Source: Monilinia fructicola
Taxonomy: Eukaryota > Ascomycota > Leotiomycetes > Helotiales > Sclerotiniaceae
Reading direction: 5' to 3'
NCBI GenBank assembly: GCA_008692225.1
Contig: VICG01000016.1
Span: 372,001-436,000 of the forward strand
Length of the DNA: 64,000 nt
In this document: in pieces, positions 8,903 to 18,300 of the stretch
How the letters are laid out: the number at the start of each line of letters is the position of its first letter
Position numbering within the stretch: the first letter of the stretch is position 1
The notes under the pieces: model-generated
What the model was told of the DNA's origin: nothing
Database searches by the model: none
Seen by the model: the letters and a program-made list of their open reading frames with translations, nothing else
Made by a program: the position numbers and the translations under genes

Positions 8903-10876
8903 TCATGCGTCACCACCTCCCTCGAAACTCATCATCGCAGAAACCCTGCTGAAATACCCCGATGAATCGCAGATGATGAAGTTACCATCCCGATACAGTG
9001 TTCCCATACCAAATTCAGCTGACCGCTCTGAGAGGTTTCCATCAAGATTATCAGCGTCAACTCTGCTACCCCGATCATCCTTCCCCGTCTTTACATCCTC
9101 TAACAAACGTTTAAAATCACAAGGCAACTCCTCATAAGCCCTTTCTTCCTCTTCCAGAAATGCACCGGTCTGTAACGCGCGGCCTAAATGGTGAGACAAT
9201 GCGCTCTGTATCGCCCTCTGACACCATCTTGTTACCGGATCAATACTCCACGTCGACTCCGACTCCGAATCCCTGTGGTCCTGCTCTTGCAGCTCGTGAC
9301 TCAGCTCCTCCATGCTAGTTTCATCGCTCACACAAAGATACTTCGTCAAGCATGTTCTTAGACACCCAACCCCATCCCCCTGCACATCTCTCTGCAAACG
9401 AGACAATTGACCCAGCACATCCAACGGCGCATCAGACGTGTAGAACATCTCTTCCCAGTATTGAGCCGCCAAGACATAATCTCCATTCTTGCGAGCGGCG
9501 CTCAATCCGAGATGCAGGAGATGCTCCGACGTGGTGCGCGATTGCTTCTCCCAGGTGACGCGACCCCGATCGTGCACAGAACCAACGGGGACGAAGATCG
9601 GAAGGTTGGAGTTCCATATCACGATGCCTGCCGCTCGCGCCAGGTACGCGTAACTTGGGGTTCGACGCACGTTGATGGGCAATTCTCGCGCTAGTCGTTG
9701 ATGGGCCAGGGCCCACTTCAGATAGGGGCTCGTCTGGACGTTTTCGGGATTGCCGAGACTGAGAGAGATGGCAAAGTGGTTGGCGTGCGTCATGGCTTGG
9801 GCGATGATCTTCTTGATGGCTTCCGCGTTTTCGCGGCCGTGCGAAAGGAGCTGGAGTGACATGGTCACTAGCAGATCGAGCAGGGCAAAGTCGGTCGATT
9901 CGTCGCGGGGGAAGCATTGTGTCCAGTCGAGAACGAAACGAAACCATCCATTGAGGTCCGAGTTATCCGAGCCGAGAGCTCCGCTGGGGATCACTCGCTT
10001 CTGATCGTCGAGTGATAGCTTGATGGCATCCGCAACCCCATAGCGTGAATACAGAGCGTGGAAGAGATCGCGCATATCCCAGATTCGATTTGTGGAAAGC
10101 AGGTGCTTATATAAGCCGTGCCAATCCGACGAGCTGCCCATGATCATCTCTGCTTCCCGTGTGGAAGCCCGATGCCGCTTTGTGGACCTTTCAACCTCCG
10201 AATCCAGCTGCATGAGATTGCACAGCAGTTGCACCTGAACCGAATCCAGCCGCTCAAAATTCGCCCTCAACTGCGACCGCGCGTCACCGGCCTCCACACC
10301 TTCCCGCCAGCTACCGTCCACAGCGCCGCAAACACGCCAGCGCCCCAGCTCAAACACACACCGCACATACTGCACCGGCGCAGCCCCACACCCGCGCAAC
10401 CTCGCCATCAACCGCGCTCCTTCCCCCGCGGCAAAATCCGCCAACGCCCCATAAGCCCCCTGTCTCGACAGCGCGTCCACGAAATCGAGCGCACACTCCG
10501 GGTGCATCCTCAGGTCCGGCGGACACGCGTGGAAAAGCGCGACGGCGGCCTCGAATCGCCCTTTTCTCGCGAGCCGGGAAAATTCTTCCAGGTAGGCTTC
10601 GAGATCGTAGGTCACGTCGAGGACGACCTCCAGGCTTCCGGCCGAGCCCGGGCTCGCAAGTGCATGTGCTTCTGTTTCTGCTTCTGCTTCGTTGGGTGCG
10701 GTTATCGATCGTGGATTGTCGATCCCGGGCGCGTCGGGGGGGTCTTCGGACGCGGTTGGCTCGCGCTCTTCTTGGCTTGGAGTTGGGGGGTCAGCGTCGC
10801 GGTGGGCCATTTCACTCTCGGCGGCGTTGGAGCGGCTGATATTATCCTCGTCGCTGTGGTGCAATGTGTCTGACAT
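8903..10876 (-). CDS. Uncharacterised protein, tandem paralogue 1 (657 aa, intronless)
   Basis: I do not recognise the family. The single-exon 657-aa protein has an acidic, Pro/Glu-rich disordered N-terminus (1-85) and then alpha-helical blocks. Block 1 is YLEEFSRLARKGRFEAAVAL (from 95), which looks like a TPR/PPR-type helical hairpin. Block 2 spans about 250-565 with NRIWDMRDLF, SPYLKW (383-388), LPIFVPVGS (425-433) and HLLHLGL (452-458). The next gene on the same strand (11676-14104) shares all these blocks in order, so they are tandem duplicates. There is no signal peptide or TM segment. Coding composition is distinctly G/C-rich, especially the first third, unlike the A/T-richer neighbour copy. 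The antisense open frames within it (for example 10118-10873) are shadows of this G/C-rich codon use. Confidence 0.85.
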   Translation of the reverse strand: MSDTLHHSDEDNISRSNAAESEMAHRDADPPTPSQEEREPTASEDPPDAPGIDNPRSITAPNEAEAETEAHALASPGSAGSLEVVLDVTYDLEAYLEEFSRLARKGRFEAAVALFHACPPDLRMHPECALDFVDALSRQGAYGALADFAAGEGARLMARLRGCGAAPVQYVRCVFELGRWRVCGAVDGSWREGVEAGDARSQLRANFERLDSVQVQLLCNLMQLDSEVERSTKRHRASTREAEMIMGSSSDWHGLYKHLLSTNRIWDMRDLFHALYSRYGVADAIKLSLDDQKRVIPSGALGSDNSDLNGWFRFVLDWTQCFPRDESTDFALLDLLVTMSLQLLSHGRENAEAIKKIIAQAMTHANHFAISLSLGNPENVQTSPYLKWALAHQRLARELPINVRRTPSYAYLARAAGIVIWNSNLPIFVPVGSVHDRGRVTWEKQSRTTSEHLLHLGLSAARKNGDYVLAAQYWEEMFYTSDAPLDVLGQLSRLQRDVQGDGVGCLRTCLTKYLCVSDETSMEELSHELQEQDHRDSESESTWSIDPVTRWCQRAIQSALSHHLGRALQTGAFLEEEERAYEELPCDFKRLLEDVKTGKDDRGSRVDADNLDGNLSERSAEFGMGTLYRDGNFIICDSSGYFSRVSAMMSFEGGGDA

Positions 10877-11675
10877 GGCGAGCGGCTTGCGATGTTACAA
10901 TGACTACTTTTGCGTGGACGAGATGAGAGTATTCATAGCAGATACGGCTCACTGTAAATACATCTACGGAGTATTTTCTGCCAGACTATCCTTGTATTTA
11001 TGCTAGAATACACAGATTCATGGCTGGTGAGTTGCATCAACACCGAGTGAAACGCCAAAGAGATTCATTGTTCGCATCATGCTCTTTGTCACAAGAGAAT
11101 AATCAATTTCCAAATTTTCTTCAAAGGGAATAAAGATTATACCAAGGCGTGTATTTTAACGCGATAAAGAGTGAAAGCTTTTCCAACAGAAGGAATCTCG
11201 TCGTCTGGGTGAAGGGGTCTGAAGAATAAATTCGTCGGTCATCATTGACTGGACCCTCTTCGACAGCACTAACCCAGGCATCCTGAGCTATTGACGAATA
11301 AAAAACATGAAACAAATCATTCCATCTTGTGCTTCAGTCTTGTCATTTGCTTTGATGCTCATCTATGGATCTCCCAGAGCACAAATCACCCCCGAGAGTC
11401 ACGAAATGCTTCAAATGGAATAGGTTTCCAACAGAATAAAGACCATTGTTTTGCGTATAACTCAGATAGGAGTTTTCACCCCTTTGTGCAAGAAAGGTAT
11501 TCTTGAGATTTACACGAACAAGTTACCGACTACGTCACGACCTCTAGTCATCTGACTGCACAGAATATATCGCTTCACTTAACTGAAAATCAATCTCGGT
11601 TCTTCATGATTAAGTGTCTCAAACCCGCATCTTACGACGGATCGTCGGCACGACCTATTTGCGAACCTGGAATTG
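10877..11675. other. Spacer between the tandem paralogues
   Basis: About 800 bases with no supported gene. It should contain the promoter of the 8903-10876 gene (right next to 10877) and the 3' UTR of the upstream copy. A TACGGAGTA word occurs near 10968. Confidence 0.5.
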
Positions 11676-14104
11676 TTAGCGGCCTGTACCCAACGGTAAG
11701 AGCTTATTGTGCTTACTATCGCGAACTTCCTCTCGCGCCAATAGAGATCTATCACGCTCCTTTGCCTTCTTTGCCTCCTTTGCCTCCTTTGCCTCCTTTG
11801 CCTCCTTTGCCTCCTTTGCCTCCTCTGCCTCCTTTGCCTCCTTTGCCTCCTTAGCCAACTGTTGCGCTTTGTCAATTTGAACGGATTCTTCCCTCGTAAT
11901 TTGTGAATCGGGAGGAATACTCTCTCTTGATCGTATATTCAATGGTCTAGGCTCTCTATGAGGCGAATAGTTGCGCATCCTGGACTCTGCGCGATTGAAC
12001 CCCATGTTATACGATCGCGGCCTAAAAGGCCTGAGAAAACTCAAGTCTTCCACAAGGTCCTCTCGATCTGGAAAGAGTGGACCAGAGCTGGGATTCGGAG
12101 CAAAAGGATGGCCCGGAGTGTAGGGTTCTGAAGCCCTATCGTCTCCGGCGTATGCTGCAATCCCCCCCTCGCACCAATAGTAGCTGTCGTGACGAGATGC
12201 GGAATGGAGTGACCTATATCGGATGCTGACGTGCGGGGGAAGTTCATGATAGGCCGACTTTTCCATCCATGAGAACAGATCTTGCTGCTCTTGAGACAAT
12301 CCGAGGGAAGAGCACAGTGCTCGTTGAATCTTTCTTTGGTACCACCTTAGGGTAGGGTTGCTATTTGGACCTGCAGTAGTTTCTTCCCTGTCAATTTCAC
12401 TCAGTTCATGGCTCAAATTTGTCTGTCCTTCTCGCTCCGTCACGAAAAGATATCCAGCTAAACATGTCCCGAGGAAGCCAGATTTATGCCCCATTACATC
12501 CTTTTGTAGTCTCTTCAAATCGGCAAGATAAATCTGGGGCTCGTCTGATTTCAACACAAGCTCTTCCAGATAGCAGACTTCTAGGCCATAGTCGCCGAGG
12601 TCCCGCGCTGTATTCAACCCGAGATGGAGTAGCTCATTGTGTTGCGGTGAATGATTCGTGATTACCCAACCTGGATTTTCTGATCCAATAGGCACGTAGA
12701 TGGGGAGACGGCCTTCAAAAAGCAAAACTCCGCCTGAAGTGTCTAGATATGAATAGCGTGAGAGGTCTTTATTTTCCCCAAGGATATCAGCCACCCTTAC
12801 TTCGGCCAAGATCCATCGCAAATAAGGGCTAGACTTGATGCTTGCAAGATGGTTCTCTCTGATTGAGATGGCGATTTCTCGGGCATGGCCCATACATAGA
12901 TTGATGGTCTGTTTGTCCGCTCTATTGAGATACCCCTTGGGCGGAATCATGTAAAGAGATATCGTGACTAATATGTCGAGAATAGCGAGAAGTGTAGATT
13001 CATCACCACCTTGTGTCCATTGAATGACGAGATTATCGATGGAGTTGTCTGGACTTATTTCGGTCCCGAAAAACATTCCCAGTGCCGTTTTGACACCGGA
13101 GAACCCTAAAATGTGGTAGAAGATATCTTGCATATCCCAAACACGATTCTCGCGGAAGAGATGTGTATACAGTTGATCCCAGCGCGATCTCCAGAAGAAT
13201 TCAAACTCCGGTCGGCGACAAGGTGATGCCATCATAGTGGTATATGAAGTTTCTAGATATATCAAATGGCACAGAAACCTAATCTACAAAATAGTAAGTA
13301 TAGACGAAGAAGAAGACAATGACATAATAGTGTACTTACCTGAAGTGGACGCAGTTTGGTAAAATTCCTCTCCAATTCTGAAAGCATCTCCGCTCTTGCC
13401 TTTCTCCACTCCCAAACTGCATCTTCCAACCAGCCTAGGGTGACAGCCCTGGCTACGCATAGTGAAGAGTGCAAGTAGTGATGATAAATTTCGTCACAGT
13501 CCTGCGACAAAATTGGGGTGTTCTTGTCCGTAACGACACTGAGAACATCTTTGAATGCCCCTTGAGCCAACAACGTGCTAACATAGTCAATAATGAGTTC
13601 TGGGTGATCGCCACAATAGGCCCGACAAGCGTTGAAATATTGTCTAGCATCATTGTATCTGCCAAGTCTCCTCAAACGGGAAAGTTCCTCCAAATAACTC
13701 TCGACGTCTTCACTGCAATCGAACTCAAGCTGAATCGTTGCATCCTGCGCTGAGGCTTCAGTCCAAGAAGTACCGTCTCTTGCTGAAGGTAATTTCTTAT
13801 CACGAGAGTAAACATCGGTATAATCGCTATCGTAATCGCTTTCCAGATCAGCGTCTCTCCTTGAATAAGGGGCATGTTTTGGAATTTGTGAGAGCTCCCT
13901 GAAAGATACACTTCTTCTCTCGGTAGAAGATTCCAAACCACCTGGAGCAGCAGAGGCTAGCGGGATTGAATATGAAGGACGAGTATGCTCTGCCCATAAA
14001 GAATCACCACGCGATAAAGCCGGCATTGACGCGGCTGAGTGCGAAGCGTATGGAAGAGACATCCCAAAGTTAGCTGTCTTTTCTGGACTTTTGAAAGCTT
14101 TCAA
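11676..14104 (-). CDS. Uncharacterised protein, tandem paralogue 2 (790 aa, one intron, KEA-repeat tail)
   Basis: Exons 13340-14104 and 11676-13283. The 56-nt intron (GTAAGT..TAG) is phase 0; splicing joins LRPLQ to IRFLCHLIYLE, which lines up with DSVQVQLLCNLMQLD in paralogue 1, where no intron exists. The same blocks appear: YLEELSRLRRLGRYNDA (137-153), NRVWDMQDIF, SPYLRW, LPIYVPIGS, ELLHLGL. The N-terminus is Ser/Tyr-rich; the C-terminal extension is absent from paralogue 1 and holds an Arg/Ser/Pro-rich stretch and a run of KEA triplets (about 732-763) predicted to form a charged single helix. I do not recognise the family. Tandem, same-strand arrangement shows duplication; the A/T-richer codon use and gained tail show divergence. 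Confidence 0.85.
11757..11853. repeat. 9-bp coding minisatellite (KEA repeat)
   Basis: About eleven copies of TTTGCCTCC with single-base variants, read on the minus strand as Lys-Glu-Ala triplets (one EEA and one KKA variant). The unit length is a multiple of three, so copy-number change keeps the frame of the gene at 11676-14104. Confidence 0.95.
13284..13339 (-). other. 56-nt intron specific to tandem paralogue 2
   Basis: On the minus strand the donor is GTAAGT directly after CAG, and the acceptor is TTTTGTAG. A TACTTAC box near the 3' end can serve as the branch region. Retention runs into a stop 25 codons later. Confidence 0.85.
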
Positions 14105-14388
14105 CTCTCATTCAAAATTGGCAATTTCGAGTGATTTTAGGTAGATTTAGACTAAAGTGTTGGATGGGAGGCACCATTGTTACGTCTTTCCTAAATGATA
14201 TGTCATACATCAAGGTTGCCTGTATTTTAGCACTGCCTCAACGCCTCAATCCCATTATATTCAGCTGAACAGTAATAACATCAGCCGAATAAGCGAATGA
14301 CCACCACTCTTCAAATCGTCATTTCAATCAATTTATGATTCCCAAACTTGACTCATCTTCATCAGTCATAATCATATTCGAATTCAAC
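14105..14388. promoter_or_regulatory. Divergent promoter region
   Basis: The 284 bases between the start of paralogue 2 (minus) and the proposed start of the 14389 gene (plus) must carry both promoters. An in-frame ATG at 14335 shortens this if used. No specific factor site is obvious. Confidence 0.5.
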
Positions 14389-15834
14389 ATGGCTCTTAAT
14401 ATCTTAGGTACCAACCCAATCATTGCACGAAAATTCGGTCGTACCTTTGAGAGAATTGAGCATCTTCCCGACGTGTGCTTGAAATATCAAAAGCTTGGAA
14501 AAGTAGGAGTAAGCTGTCAATTTAAGCTCTCCAAATCCAAGTGGGGTGTGCTAGGAGAGACGGAAAATCCAGGTGGTGTTATATATATGAGTCTTGGATT
14601 TGATCAACCGAGAGATTGCAAGTTATCCACTGCCACGGTCTCAATTACATTAGAAGAGTACGAAACAGGAGATGATAGAGGAAGAAGACTTGTGAATAGA
14701 CCGGTTTCACACAGCCTTCGTATTACTGATCGATATGGTCCCAAGCAACTTTTTGGCAAAGAGAGACTGGTATCATTTAAGAGAAATGTTCACTTAACTC
14801 CAAACATTAACGTTTTTGGAAATGGTGCTGGCGGAGTCGGTGTAGACACGGCGAAAGAGGTTTTCCTAAGTAGCAGATGGGTTTTCAATGGTAGGTTAAA
14901 GCCTGCAGCACACCCAACTCAGAAAGGTCAACATACGTCAGTATATAGAACATTAGAATGGGAGCTTACAGAGAGTGATTTCGAGCTACATGCGGCACAT
15001 ACAAACATGATACATACTGGCTTTGCTTTCGAACATGATGGCAAGCCTTTTTATATGGAGGTTAACGTCAAAGGGAAGTTGCAAAGCACGAGGGGTAACT
15101 TCTTGAGATCTTTGAAGTTCTCCTCGGAACAAAACAAAAGCAAAGGTTCTGCGTCAACTTTTGTTCATCTACCGCGCGGATGCCATAACAGCGCTCGTCT
15201 TGATTCCCTCGCCGACTCGCTGCCAAGACAGATGGAGATGGAAAACCTGGAAGAGGTACCGACAGAAGTACCAGATGCATTGCCTGGATCGGTACATGTG
15301 GGAGGTATTGCGGGATGCGCTCGAGGAGAAGCTCTTGGTGTAATTAGTTCTACGGCTGCACCATCCTCTGGATCAGAACAGCCTTCCACCATTCCGAATT
15401 CTACGGAGCGAGTTACGCTTCAATCTGCACCCAGGGATCCAAGGATATCCAGTTTAGCTCTGACGGATCCAACGTATCCATCCGTCGAAAATCTTTCCAA
15501 GGCCCTGCTGGTCTTTACAGGTCCGTCTCAAGAGGAGACGAGGATTGCGACCTCGGAAGTGCTTCTGAAGGACAAAGCATTGATACCATCCGAGCCACAG
15601 GATGGTTCACTGTCAGAGGAAGGCTCTTCATACTTTCAATCAGATACTACACTGGTCGATGAGCAAGATGCGGAGGTCCAGGTAGATGGCACAAGGCTGG
15701 CGAAGGATGAGGAAATCCAGGATAGCTTGCTTCTACCTTCAGATTCACCTTATCTCTTACTCTTCATCCAGGTACTGCTTTGGCTAAGAAGATTTTTCTT
15801 GGGCATCTTGGGAAGAGATTCGCAAGTCCGCTGA
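14389..15834 (+). CDS. Uncharacterised protein with beta-rich N-terminal domain and C-terminal membrane segment
   Basis: Single exon, 481 aa from ATG 14389 (context CAACATGG); an in-frame ATG at 14335 would add 18 residues (MIPKLDSSSS...). The first half is beta-strand-like with motifs GGVIYMSLGFDQPRDC, GPKQLFG, NVFGNGAGGVGVD and TLEWELTE, which I remember as belonging to a widespread, uncharacterised ascomycete family. The second half is low-complexity Ser/Glu/Pro-rich and probably disordered. Residues about 455-474 (LLLFIQVLLWL..FFLGIL) form one hydrophobic segment next to the C-terminus, suggesting tail anchoring. It is divergent from tandem paralogue 2 and may share regulation with it, but function is unknown. 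The start choice is the least certain point. Confidence 0.8.
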   Translation: MALNILGTNPIIARKFGRTFERIEHLPDVCLKYQKLGKVGVSCQFKLSKSKWGVLGETENPGGVIYMSLGFDQPRDCKLSTATVSITLEEYETGDDRGRRLVNRPVSHSLRITDRYGPKQLFGKERLVSFKRNVHLTPNINVFGNGAGGVGVDTAKEVFLSSRWVFNGRLKPAAHPTQKGQHTSVYRTLEWELTESDFELHAAHTNMIHTGFAFEHDGKPFYMEVNVKGKLQSTRGNFLRSLKFSSEQNKSKGSASTFVHLPRGCHNSARLDSLADSLPRQMEMENLEEVPTEVPDALPGSVHVGGIAGCARGEALGVISSTAAPSSGSEQPSTIPNSTERVTLQSAPRDPRISSLALTDPTYPSVENLSKALLVFTGPSQEETRIATSEVLLKDKALIPSEPQDGSLSEEGSSYFQSDTTLVDEQDAEVQVDGTRLAKDEEIQDSLLLPSDSPYLLLFIQVLLWLRRFFLGILGRDSQVR

Positions 15835-17335
15835 AAGGTATCATCTTGTAGTGAGAGTATCGATAGTGAAGACAGTAAGCTTGGGAGTCAAAGAGGTGAT
15901 AGGATGGTTTGGTATACCAGGCGAGAAAAAACTTGGAAAGGCTGTGCTTCGTGCTATAGTTATGCTGGGAGCGCTGAGGTATTCCGCTACGCGTCGGGTT
16001 TCTTGAAAGCTTATGCCATTTTACAAACTATTTCGTAGTAAAGTAAAGTCACGAAGTTACTACACAAATTTATCCTCCGCAATTCATGTGGCTAGTAGGT
16101 TTAAGGTTGCAAGTACTAATTAGTGTGGCTAATTGGACCGGCACGCATACCACCGATATCATCTAAGACGATGGACCTAACATCGCATTTAACTCAGCGG
16201 GCAAGCTTTAAAGTTGTTCCTAATATTGCGAATCCCAAGATTCTAAAATTAATACGCTTAATCTCCACCATGTGACTTGGCTGTGGAAGAGCTTGGATAT
16301 CGGCTGTTACCAAAAGAACCCGGAGTGAGATGGAACAAATCGTGGGGTGCATGGACCCTGATGCTCTCCATATCGATCACTTGCAATTGCAGGTGTCATG
16401 ATCCGTTCATTTTCGACTATGCTGGCAGTAGTAAACACTCGATACTGTGAAACGGATGTCTCAGGAGGCGAAAGATTCAATAAATTAGTCACGACTTAGA
16501 ACTATTGGATTGAATTTCGCGAATGGAATCGGAAGCGATATGTAACTTTCACATCTCATGCCGACTGAAATCAGGAGACTAGAAATGACCTTTGAGGAAC
16601 GATATGCGTAGTCGCATCTTGATCTATTGTGGAAGAGAAAGGTTTGGCTTACTCTTCCTTCTTTCTTGTCTGTATCACACTTCACCTATGAATATTATTG
16701 CTGAACTGTCAGCCGAATACACGTAAATGACCCTTATCCTTTAAGAAGAGGTGCGATCACCTTTCCAAACTCTTAACATCTTGAGTAGTCTCGGTCATCT
16801 CTCTAGTTCTATAGGACAAGCTTGATACCGTCCAGCATTACTTATGATTCTCGTTAGCTATGGAGTTGCATTGCAAAATGCCCTTTTTCATCGACTTCTC
16901 TTCATGTCAATCTGGCGTGCTTCTTCTACTTAGGTATGTAGGATTAGTTACACTATATAAGGATTTGTAAGTGCATAGACACGTCTAATGCTTTCCTTTT
17001 GCTTCATCCTCGATGGATCTAGACCTCAAAATTGAACATGCGAGGTTGCTGCATGCGTGAATGCAGATACATGGCCTTGTACGAGCAACAGGCGCGCGGC
17101 TGTGCATAAATGGAACCCGTACTCGCGACATCTTTCGATTCAGACCCTAGCTCCTCGCAGCGGCGTATGCACCAGTCCCCTATTGAGGGTCCAAGAGAAG
17201 TAAAGATGACGTAATCATGAAATCACGATAGACACTTGTCACCCCTCCATCTTATCTCCGGGATGACAATCTCTCAAGTATCCCCTCTTCCTTTTCCACC
17301 TTGGCCATCAATAATAGAACCAAAACGTAAAAACC
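15835..17335. other. Gene-free stretch upstream of the methyltransferase
   Basis: 1.5 kb with only short open frames. No splice-joined gene or RNA gene could be supported. A bZIP-type TGACGTAA core lies at about 17208-17215, roughly 120 bases before the methyltransferase start, and could be an ATF/CREB-like site (inference). Confidence 0.45.
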
Positions 17336-18127
17336 ATGACATCAAAGGAATCAACATACTCCCTCGGCTACAGCCCCGCAGTCGTTGATCGTCACTCACT
17401 CCGCCGTGCCTCAACTTGTTGTTCCTATTTTCTTCCCCACCTCAACCCAACTTCTCGCATCTTGGATCTCGGCTGTGGTCCCGGCTCCATAACAACCGAC
17501 ATCGCATTGCTTATCCCTCGGGGTTCTATCATCGGTCTCGATGCAGGACCTCCTGTCGTTGATATCGCAAATGCGAAAGCTAAGGAATTGGGCTTGAGTA
17601 ATTGTTCTTTTCAAGTTGGTGACGTGATGAGATTGCCTTTTGAAGATGAGGCGTTCGATGTAGTATATACGCATCAACTACTTATCCACTTGCCGGAGCC
17701 AGTTGCAGCCATCAAAGAAATGAAAAGAGTTTGTAAAGTTGGGGGGTTCGTGGCGTGTAGGGAGAGTGATATGGATGATGCTGTATTCTATCCCTCGACA
17801 TCTAGTCTTAAAAAGTCTGTTCAGATTATGGAGGGAATGATTAGAGAGAAAGGATCCGAGCCTCAAGCTGGAAAACTCTTGGGAAGGTGGGCTAGAGAAG
17901 CGGGATTTGAAGAGGAGAGGATAGTGAAAAGTTATAGCCATTTGATGCAACCAAGTTGGAAGAAGTCTTTGATGACGGGTGATATCGGCGAGAACGCGTT
18001 GAGGTTAGGGGTTGTGAAGACTAAAGAGGAACTGGAGAAGATGATTGAGGAGTGGGATATTTGGGAGAAAACTGAAGGATGCTGGTGGAAGACCGGATGT
18101 GGTGAAGTTGTTTGTTGGAAAACATGA
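17336..18127 (+). CDS. Class I SAM-dependent methyltransferase
   Basis: Single-exon 263-aa soluble enzyme of the Rossmann-fold class I type, UbiE/COQ5-like. Motif I is LDLGCGPG (43-50), the acidic residue of motif II is in GLDAG (D69), GDVMRLPF (95-102) corresponds to motif III, and VYTHQLLIHLPEP followed by RVCKVGGFVACRE gives motifs IV-V. The substrate cannot be told from the sequence; small-molecule methylation is usual for this group. The length is normal. The first ATG, in AAACCATGAC context, is used. There is no signal or transit peptide. No biosynthetic neighbours surround it, so it does not look like part of a metabolite cluster. Confidence 0.88.
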   Translation: MTSKESTYSLGYSPAVVDRHSLRRASTCCSYFLPHLNPTSRILDLGCGPGSITTDIALLIPRGSIIGLDAGPPVVDIANAKAKELGLSNCSFQVGDVMRLPFEDEAFDVVYTHQLLIHLPEPVAAIKEMKRVCKVGGFVACRESDMDDAVFYPSTSSLKKSVQIMEGMIREKGSEPQAGKLLGRWAREAGFEEERIVKSYSHLMQPSWKKSLMTGDIGENALRLGVVKTKEELEKMIEEWDIWEKTEGCWWKTGCGEVVCWKT

Positions 18128-18300
18128 TGGAAGTTAGAGAAAAGATGATCTATTCAAAATCAGATGATAATGTATGCTCCTAATTAAGGCGTCTATTAAA
18201 CACGGGTCTAGATAAAGCTTCCTTCTGTATTGGAGCGCACAATAATCAATAATGAACATGGCTAAAATGATTCCGGAGACTATACTTTCACAGTTTCTCC

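Noticed and set aside
10118..10873. 251-codon open frame on the plus strand
   Set aside because: It is antisense to the G/C-rich start of the 8903-10876 gene; His/Pro/Arg-rich composition is a shadow of that gene's codon use, and only the minus frame is conserved in the paralogue.
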